A stretch of 64,000 nt of DNA, taken from Gnetum montanum. Lineage: Eukaryota; Streptophyta; Gnetopsida; Gnetales; Gnetaceae. Location of the stretch: positions 869,004 through 933,003 of the forward strand of contig MNCI01024352.1 in assembly GCA_015680685.1 (NCBI GenBank). Direction: 5' to 3'. The translations under genes and the position numbers were made by a program. Positions 56,958-64,000 of this stretch are shown here, in pieces (positions within the stretch are counted from its first letter, which is position 1; each line of letters opens with the position of its first letter). The notes under the pieces are model-generated. The model made no database searches. It was not told the origin of the DNA and saw only the letters and a program-made list of their open reading frames with translations.

Positions 56958-59905
56958 TGTTTAGTTGTTCTTATATGATAGATGCTTGATGTTTTTCTGG
57001 AGCTGTAAATACTGGTGAGATGCAGTCTTGATCATCGAAACCATTTCCTATATATTTGGTTAATCATTTGCCAATGAAGTATATTTCATGGAGTTATAAA
57101 CGAAATGTTTTGATTGTTGGTGGATGTCCTATTTCTTCTTTCCTAATCACATCTGTTTGGAATTCGGATGTGGGCTTCTGTGTCATTAAAATATAATCAT
57201 TTATCGAACCATGTATTTCATATTTATCGAACCATGTATTTTCTAATCATTTATATTTCAGCAATCATTGTTCGAAATATGATCATCACTGTAGCCTTAT
57301 CAGGAATTCACGTGGGCTACTGCACCTTGGGCTTGGTGCTTATTGTGGGTACATAGGCCAGTAATTCCTTTTGTTTTTGTTTCTGGGAATCTTATTTGGG
57401 GGATAGGCTACTTAATTTCCATCGGTTGCAATGGATTGCGCTCGATTTTCATTTTCAGTGATCTTATCTTTAATTGAAAGTTTTAAAATCTGTTTCAGAA
57501 GTGTCTGTCGTTCTGACCTTTTTAGTTTTTATGCTTTTAATTAGAGTATAATCACTTTGTATTCATGAAATCGTATGGGTCACCTTTTGTTTTGGTAGTA
57601 AAATTGTTGAAAGATTTTATGTTGCTGGTGACTTTAACAAAGATAGAAAGGGATATTGATCATATTATTAAAAATACAGTCAAATTCATACTCAGCTTTC
57701 ACGACGACGTTGCGAACACCGATGATCCTTGCTTTACACAATGAGGTGGTTGACAGAAATGCTTTCAAGACGGTGATGCAAGAAAACAAAGCGGGCTATC
57801 ATGATCAACCTCTTATTCCACTAGGCGAAGCTTCCAGGGAAAATTGCTGATTTTTAACCAAAAATTATGATATTGATGAAATATTATGAGGACACGCGAA
57901 AAGTGAGGCCATGTTGAATTTGTCAAAAAGTAAAGCTGAGATATTGGTGTGATGTAGTTATGTCCTAATGCACAAGTGATAATGCAAATGTCTGGAAGCG
58001 ACAAAGAAAGATATTGTAATGTACTGATGAACAGAGAAAATTTCAAACACAATACAGTGGGGACGAGCTTGATCAAATTAGCTAAGGGCAAAAAAACCAC
58101 GCATAAGTCAAAAAGGGAAAAATCTCAAATAGTTGAGATCTCTAAGCTGAATTGAAAAGAATTTTATTTGTAATTAAAGAAGGATTTTATCTGAGATGTC
58201 TTCTGTGAAACTGAAACTGAAACCAAAAAACAGTGTAGCTACTACTGATACCAAAAACACCGTAAGTAGTGCTGATACCAGACTTTGTTCCTTTTTTTTC
58301 AAAATGAACCTGGAAATATGTTTCAATTCTCACCCTTCTCATGATTAGTGAGTTACTCGACTGGCTAAAAAACTCGAGTCCATAACAATGGTAGTTAAAA
58401 GGTTGCAGGTAAGAAACTGAATTTACATAATAAAATAATTATAAGTACAGATAAGAGTAATGAAACCGTATTGTCAATGGAAACATGGTGAAGAAGAGTG
58501 ATAGAGTCAGCTATTCCTTCTATCTGAAGACTTAAAACATGTCATAGGAAGATTTACAAAACTCTCGGGATTAAATGCAAAGGAGTTCATATGAGAATGA
58601 TGACTGCATAATAATGACATAGCCAAATGAAATGCCAAAAAACAAAAAAAAATATTTTTTTAAAGCCTTACGTAGATTTTCACGGAAAATACATTATCAA
58701 TGACTACTGCAATAAAATAACCTACCAAATAATTCTTGGAAGCTTAAAACTTTACCAACTAATACATGGAATCATAAAATTGGCATAGAGATATCCATGA
58801 AATTCACTTTCATAAATACTCTAATTTTGAAAGAAATCACTTGGGAATATTTCTAATTTTGGGATCTCATGGGTCTTTATAAGAAAATATTTTGTTATCT
58901 CATGGTATACTAGATTTTATGTTATTTTAAATACAGCTTGATTATCAATATAACTAGGAGTCCCTTGTTATTGAAATAAAATAATTACGTTAAAGCTAAA
59001 AGATGGGCTCATGATCAAGTTCTATGGTTTAATAAATGAAATATTAAAGAGCAAGTTTATTTATTCTAATCCTATCAAATTTGCAATTTGTAAAATAAAT
59101 AATATTTCAAAAACTTCGAGAAAATGTAGAAGATAAACAATATTTCTCCTTGAATAGTACCGGATGATGCTTGAATTCAAAGGTAAACTATTTATCTACT
59201 ATTTCTCACCATTTGCAATGCACAATTAATGAAGCATGAATGGGATCTCATTATCTTATAACTGAAACAAGTAAATGGCTTAAAATTCCTCATAAAGAAT
59301 AAATATGCAACTACGCAATATAAATTGCATTAAACGTGAACATCATATTTTTCCTTTTGAGTACATTATACATAAGTAGGATATTCATCATCATCATTCT
59401 AGCCTTGTCCCAACAAAATGAGGTTGGATAATAAGTGGAATATTACCATTGCAAATTTGGTTGACTTAATAATTTTCATAATGATGTTTTCGAAACTCAT
59501 AGCATGTACATTCTACTATCTAATAAATCTAAGAGGTTCTACAGACACAATAAAATTTCAATCTCAATTTCATAATTCTCTACTAGTTTACATGCAACTA
59601 CATAATTTGCTTAATAAATAATGTTTTAAATATGCTTTATATTTTAGATTTTTTACAAAAGAGGTGAATCCCCTAAAAGTATGACATATTCAAATCTTAC
59701 ATCTCGCTTTTAAACTATATTTTACTCTTTTCTTGTTCATAAATTCCAAGTATTGAGTTTTCTTAAGAAATCTCAAAATGCAAAGTGTTGTAATCATATG
59801 GCTTTCATTTGAAATTTATATATATCTAGCTAGCTAGAAAACTTGTTACATAATTGATGCCAAGTCATGTTAAAATTAAATAAATAAGACTACTAGTCAA
59901 ACTTA
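56958..59905. other. Non-coding DNA, no gene recognised
   Basis: No domain or conserved frame was found. A 19-bp direct repeat TTTATCGAACCATGTATTT lies at about 57200 and 57223. Near 59386-59434 (TCA)n is followed by GCCTTGTCCCAACAAAATG, which resembles a motif dispersed in many plant genomes. I cannot assign it. Confidence 0.5.
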
Positions 59906-60115
59906 TATATTTAATAACATTTATGATCTTCACATTAGTCTAGTGGTACAGGTACTAGCCTGGTAACCCCATGTCACAAGTTCAATTCTACTAGGTAGCA
60001 CTAAGTTATAAACTTCTATAAATCTTGGGGTGTACCTATTTTTCAAATATTTTAGGTTCCAACACAACCCCCTCTCCCTAACTTTCTATATTTAATAACA
60101 TTTATGATCTTCACA
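59906..60115 (+). mobile_element. tRNA-derived SINE with 29-bp target duplications
   Basis: Identical 29-bp direct repeats (TATATTTAATAAC to TCTTCACA) lie at 59906-59934 and 60087-60115. The 152 bp between them begin with TAGTCTAGTGG, an RNA polymerase III box A, and have AGTTCAATTCT, a box B, about 35 bp further. The CTAGTGGTACAGGTACTAGC layout resembles known plant SINEs. The 3' end is pyrimidine-rich rather than poly-A. The perfect duplications suggest a fairly recent insertion. Confidence 0.72.
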
Positions 60116-60574
60116 GTAGCATTTAAGCTTTCTTTGAGATATGGAAATGATGATGGAATGAACTTCTACTATAGCAAACTTTCAAGAAGGCTTTTGATAT
60201 CCTTTCTTTACATGAAAATGATGCTTTTAGCTACTTGTAGAATTTCCACCCTTATGTAAAGTCTCACAAGATAAAGATCTTTGATGTGAAAGGGTAAAGC
60301 TAAGTCTTTTTCTTTTTTAAAAAACCCATTAACATGTTTTTCCTCACTACAAGGGATCAACTTATCATCTACATTTACAATGTAACTTATTTGACTTTTA
60401 TCCTTTATAGGTGTTGAAACCCAAAAGAAATATTGATAGTGAATAAAGAAAATGCAAAGTACATCATAAGCTTAATACTAACTAGACATCATTGAAAAAA
60501 AAAGATTAAAAAACATAAACTTTTTGATTTTAGAACTATCTACTCAAATGTATAGCCTTACCATTGATCAAAGG

Positions 60575-61364
60575 TGATGAGTGGAGAGGTACCCCTACAC
60601 TCAACCATACGAATACGAGCATTTCATGCACAATCTGGTCAAACTCTGTAGATGGACTAGTTGTAGTATCTAGATAGTTATTCTGAGGTCGTAGTTCGTT
60701 GTCTTCCCACCTGGACTAGTGTTAGCTTTGTCACATATGGTTTAGTCTAGAGTGAGGTATATGATGTGTCCCTATGCTAATGCTACTCCTAGAGGCAATG
60801 GAAAATATCTTTAATTAAGCTAAAGGGAAAATGGAGAGGGAATCTAAACTAGCCTAAGTGCGATGAACATCCGTTCCTTAATCATCCGTACACATCTTGG
60901 ACCTTGTGTACGATTATCACTGGGATTACAAAGTGCATGGCCTAAGTACGCTCCTGGGTTATCAAGTAGTTACACTTAAATGTTCGTGATTAAGTCGTAC
61001 TCATTCCGCGTTTAAAAATAGTTTAGGGTAGAGAGATATTAACTACGAAAGTGATAAAGAACAATGAAAATTAAATAATTAAACTAAGTGAATGCTACAA
61101 TGATGAAGTAATCTCGATCTTTATTGTTGGTCATGTGCATGTCCAAGTACGTCACACTCGAATAAGGATTCCGTACAATTAAAATCACCACACTATGGGC
61201 ATACACTGGGAGAGAAGGGTTGAGAGAAAAACTGATGTAAAAAGACTTAAACTTAACTATTCTAATCCTTAACTACTAGAACTGTCTACCCCTTATTTAT
61301 AGATGTAAGATAGGCTATGATATTGTGTATGTGATATCATGGTCAACAAAATGATAGCTCATCA
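60575..61364 (-). repeat. Element Q 3' LTR
   Basis: It starts TGATGAGTGG and ends AGCTCATCA. The terminal seven bases TGATGAG and CTCATCA are inverted repeats of each other. It resembles the P LTR. On its right side the minus strand reads GTGGGGGTA, a short purine run that could be the polypurine tract, and this makes it the 3' LTR of a minus-strand element. Confidence 0.65.
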
Positions 61365-61689
61365 TACCCCCACGACTAAATGAAAACTCGTCCTCAAGTT
61401 ACAGTGAGAACAAGCTCTGTTGATTACATGGTGGATAGGTATGGGATTATTGAATGGTGAGAATGGGTTCATGCCGTAGTGTGGAATCACAAAAATTGAG
61501 ACACAACACAAGGAATGCAAAGGAAAATTCTATAGCTACAAAATTGATGGAACTCATATAGTTCCTGGTGGCGGTGGCTCCTCCATGGGTGCCTTTCCCT
61601 TGTCTTGTGCTCTAGGTCTTGGGACTTGACAGCATTGAAGTATGGCCTAGAGTTTCTCCTATTTGGTTTAGGGATCCTGTGTCGTCCAT

Positions 61690-63990
61690 GCTAATGTTTC
61701 AATGTTTGATGGAGTCGGCACCTCCCATGGGTAGGGTAGTTGCGGAAACATTGTTTTTGTCTTGACATACCAAGCCACAAACACCCATCGTTCCTCCTCG
61801 TAGGCTCTAGCTTTATCTCTATATTCTTGGAAATCTGCAAGCCGTCNNNNNNNNNNNNNNNNNNNNNNNNNNNNNNNNNNNNNNNNNNNNNNNNNNNNNN
61901 NNNNNNNNNNNNNNNNNNNNNNNNNNNNNNNNNNNNNNNNNNNNNNNNNNNNNNNNNNNNNNNNNNNNNNNNNNNNNNNNNNNNNNNNNNNNNNNNNNNN
62001 NNNNNNNNNNNNNNNNNNNNNNNNNNNNNNNNNNNNNNNNNNNNNNNNNNNNNNNNNNNNNNNNNNNNNNNNNNNNNNNNNNNNNNNNNNNNNNNNNNNN
62101 NNNNNNNNNNNNNNGGTTCATGTCTTAGTTGACCTAGATCAATTGTTCTCGTAACTAATGAAAATGTTCTTTGAGAACATTCTTTTGCTTTTCCATAGAG
62201 TTCAACCGAAGGTTGTCGGCAAAAAGCTGCTTGTTTTCCTCTTGTAAGGCCTTGAGTGCCTTTGTATGGGCATGAGTTTGCGCTTGTGCTACAAAGGCAT
62301 TCCAAACAGCCTTCTCTTTTTCTTTTGCCACCTTCTTATTCTCCATCAGTAGTTTGGTTAGTTGCTCAGTTTTGAAAGCATCTATCTAGTCCATGGGAAC
62401 CAATTGCAAGCGATCCCATTGTGCTGCTTGTAGGGCCATGAGCTTTTCTTGTAATTTTTACACCTCTTCTTTATTATCCTCGACCCTCATCTCTATCAAG
62501 ACTAGCTTTCCTTTGGTAGAAATGAGGTCTAATTGAATTGCTGTAACATCCTGAGGGATGTCAAACAAGGATGTCATTACTTGTCTTGTTTGTAGCAATC
62601 AATCAAGTACATCCTCATGTTCCATAGGAGTCATTGAGGTTCTAGCCAAAGTTTGAGCATCCCATTCTCCCGTAAGATCTACTAGTGGCACAATAGGTGC
62701 ATTAAACAATTCTTTAATGTGGTTTGTGACCACTTCTGTGGCTCCCACTGCATTCTGGTGTTGCATGACCACCACTGTGGCCCCTTCACTAGTTTCTAAT
62801 TTTACTTGGAAAGATGCAGCATTCCCCAAGATCTGTTGTGACTAACTGCTTTCCCCTCCTTCTGTATGGATGGACACTTCACCCCTTGCAGGATCCAAAG
62901 AAACTATGGGTTGTATGGCATCATCGATGATGCGGAAGATATTTACATCATCACAACTTCCCCAACTGACCGTCTTAGCGATGGCCCTGAGATGGCTCAT
63001 CGACAATTTGTAATCTTGTGGCAGCAATGGTTGATCTTGGCCTATGCTAGGCCCTACTTCCTATTGTTGGCTAGGTCCTGTACTTGAAAGTTGACTAGGT
63101 CTTGCAAGTTGAGTTGCAGTTGGTCTAGCCATCTATTCTTTTTCTTATTCTGGTCCCAGCGTCTCACTAGTGCTTTGCCTTACGGCTGGGGGCTTTAGCA
63201 GTTCAACATATGAAGCATTTTAGGCTTTTTGAAGGACATCATTAGTATATCCTTTGATGCTGTCATGTCTGCACAACTTCCTGATAAGACAAGGGAAGGG
63301 TAATGCAAGTTTTCCTATCTTCCGTTCTTCAAGTCGCCTTAGGATCTCTGTAAAGTATAGATGAGGCAGGTTAGCATTAACCTTTTCCATCAATACTTCA
63401 TACCTCCTTGCTACATATCTTGAGATTAATTTTAAGACCTTTGTGGGGAAGAGGTGTTAAGTTCCAATTTTGAAATAGATCCTTTCTTCCGTTGTCAACT
63501 TTCCAAACGTCTTATCCTGGCCATATGCCCTTTCCAACCAAACTCGTTGTGCATCAGGGTCTGAACAGGTAGACAACTTAGCAACCTTTGCCCCTGTATT
63601 TGGAAGGTTTAATACTTCTAAAATGGCCTATACAGAGAAATCAACTATCACACCACAAATGTTAACTGTGGTGCCTTGTTCTCTATTGTGCCAAAATTGG
63701 TACGTTTCCCCTAAGTACCAAGCACTGCTTTTAGAGAGGACAGGCCATAAAGGAGATCCCTTGAGGTGATCGCTAATGGCCTCAAGAGAAAACTATGTGA
63801 AAGATTCAAAATTTAATTCCACAATCACTGTAGTGAATGTAGATCTTATTTGGATAGCCTGAACACAATCCTAAGGCAACGTGAGATGTTGTCTCTATTC
63901 AGGCGCTTTCGTATTTCCTCCTTCTGCCTACCTTGATTGTACAGTAGTAGGATCTTCTTGGTGAATGCTAAATGACTATTCCTCTTGCTT
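61690..63990 (-). pseudogene. Element Q accessory ORF: putative plant-transposon-type domain plus coiled coil
   Basis: Reading leftward, the first part gives WYLGETYQFWHNREQGTTVN, GVIVDFSV, AILEVLNLPNTGAKV and RRYEVLMEKVNANLPHLYF, the layout of the putative plant transposon protein domain found in many plant LTR elements. A linker with DYKLSMSHLRAIAKTVSWG follows. Then come Lys/Glu-rich helices such as ALKALQEENKQLFADNLRLN, a probable coiled coil. Stops, mostly TAG, and a 268-bp gap interrupt it. It is the last frame before the 3' LTR on the sense strand, unlike the antisense cargo of A and B. Confidence 0.6.
61847..62114. other. Assembly gap (268 Ns)
   Basis: A run of N inside element Q. 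Frames drawn across it have no meaning. Confidence 0.98.
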
Positions 63991-64000
63991 CACATGTTTT

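Larger units (their letters stand above)
61365..64000 (-). mobile_element. Element Q internal region, partial
   Basis: Sequence right of the Q LTR up to the window end. It holds one long decayed minus-strand frame and an N gap. Gag and pol would be further right. Confidence 0.5.

Noticed and set aside
61691-62305. Long frames across 61.7-62.3 kb on both strands
   Set aside because: They exist only because the 268-N gap is translated as unknown residues. Only the sequence outside the gap was used.

Overview
This window looks like intergenic DNA from a plant with a very large genome. A gymnosperm is my best inference. The support is almost no genes, deeply nested giant LTR retrotransposons of the Ty3/gypsy class, a tRNA-derived SINE and one short plant-type DUF1685 reading frame. 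Nearly every coding region is broken by stops and frameshifts, so most entries are pseudogenes.

Layout. Three minus-strand elements of one clade (called O, A and B here) are nested inside a minus-strand element P. P has its 5' LTR at 53726-54556 and a decayed gag running left to 50936, where O is inserted. O has its 5' LTR at 49921-50935, gag and PR at 49130-45536, and a cargo gene split into 1470-4859 and 44680 onward; its RT end lies beyond base 1. A spans 4860-44674, with LTRs 4860-6587 and 42956-44674 and the 5-bp duplication CTAGA on both sides. B sits in A at CCTGT. A 6.6-kb segment (one B LTR plus part of A) is present twice, at 12886-19520 and 32955-39677, so B now has only its right-hand LTR beside its body (19521-34516). 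To the right of P are about 6 kb of non-LTR DNA with the DUF1685 frame and a SINE, then a second P-like element Q (3' LTR 60575-61364).

Main observation. O, A and B encode gag, protease, reverse transcriptase, two RNase H modules and integrase on the minus strand. This is the Tat/Ogre-type arrangement. Between protease and RT each carries a roughly 4-5 kb gene on the OPPOSITE strand. In B and A it can be read as eight exons with GT-AG introns whose lengths and phases agree between families. Exon 2 resembles an FCP1/NIF-type HAD phosphatase with its catalytic aspartates lost. Exon 4 encodes an unrecognised conserved domain, exon 7 a coiled coil and exon 8 an acidic tail. Antisense orientation would let the introns survive retrotransposition. 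Short tandem repeats with a dyad core (GTC-N6-GAC or GCC-N6-GGC) flank the cargo gene and also follow integrase.

Limits. All comparisons were made by eye within the window. No database search was possible, and exon limits are predictions from conserved splice sites.
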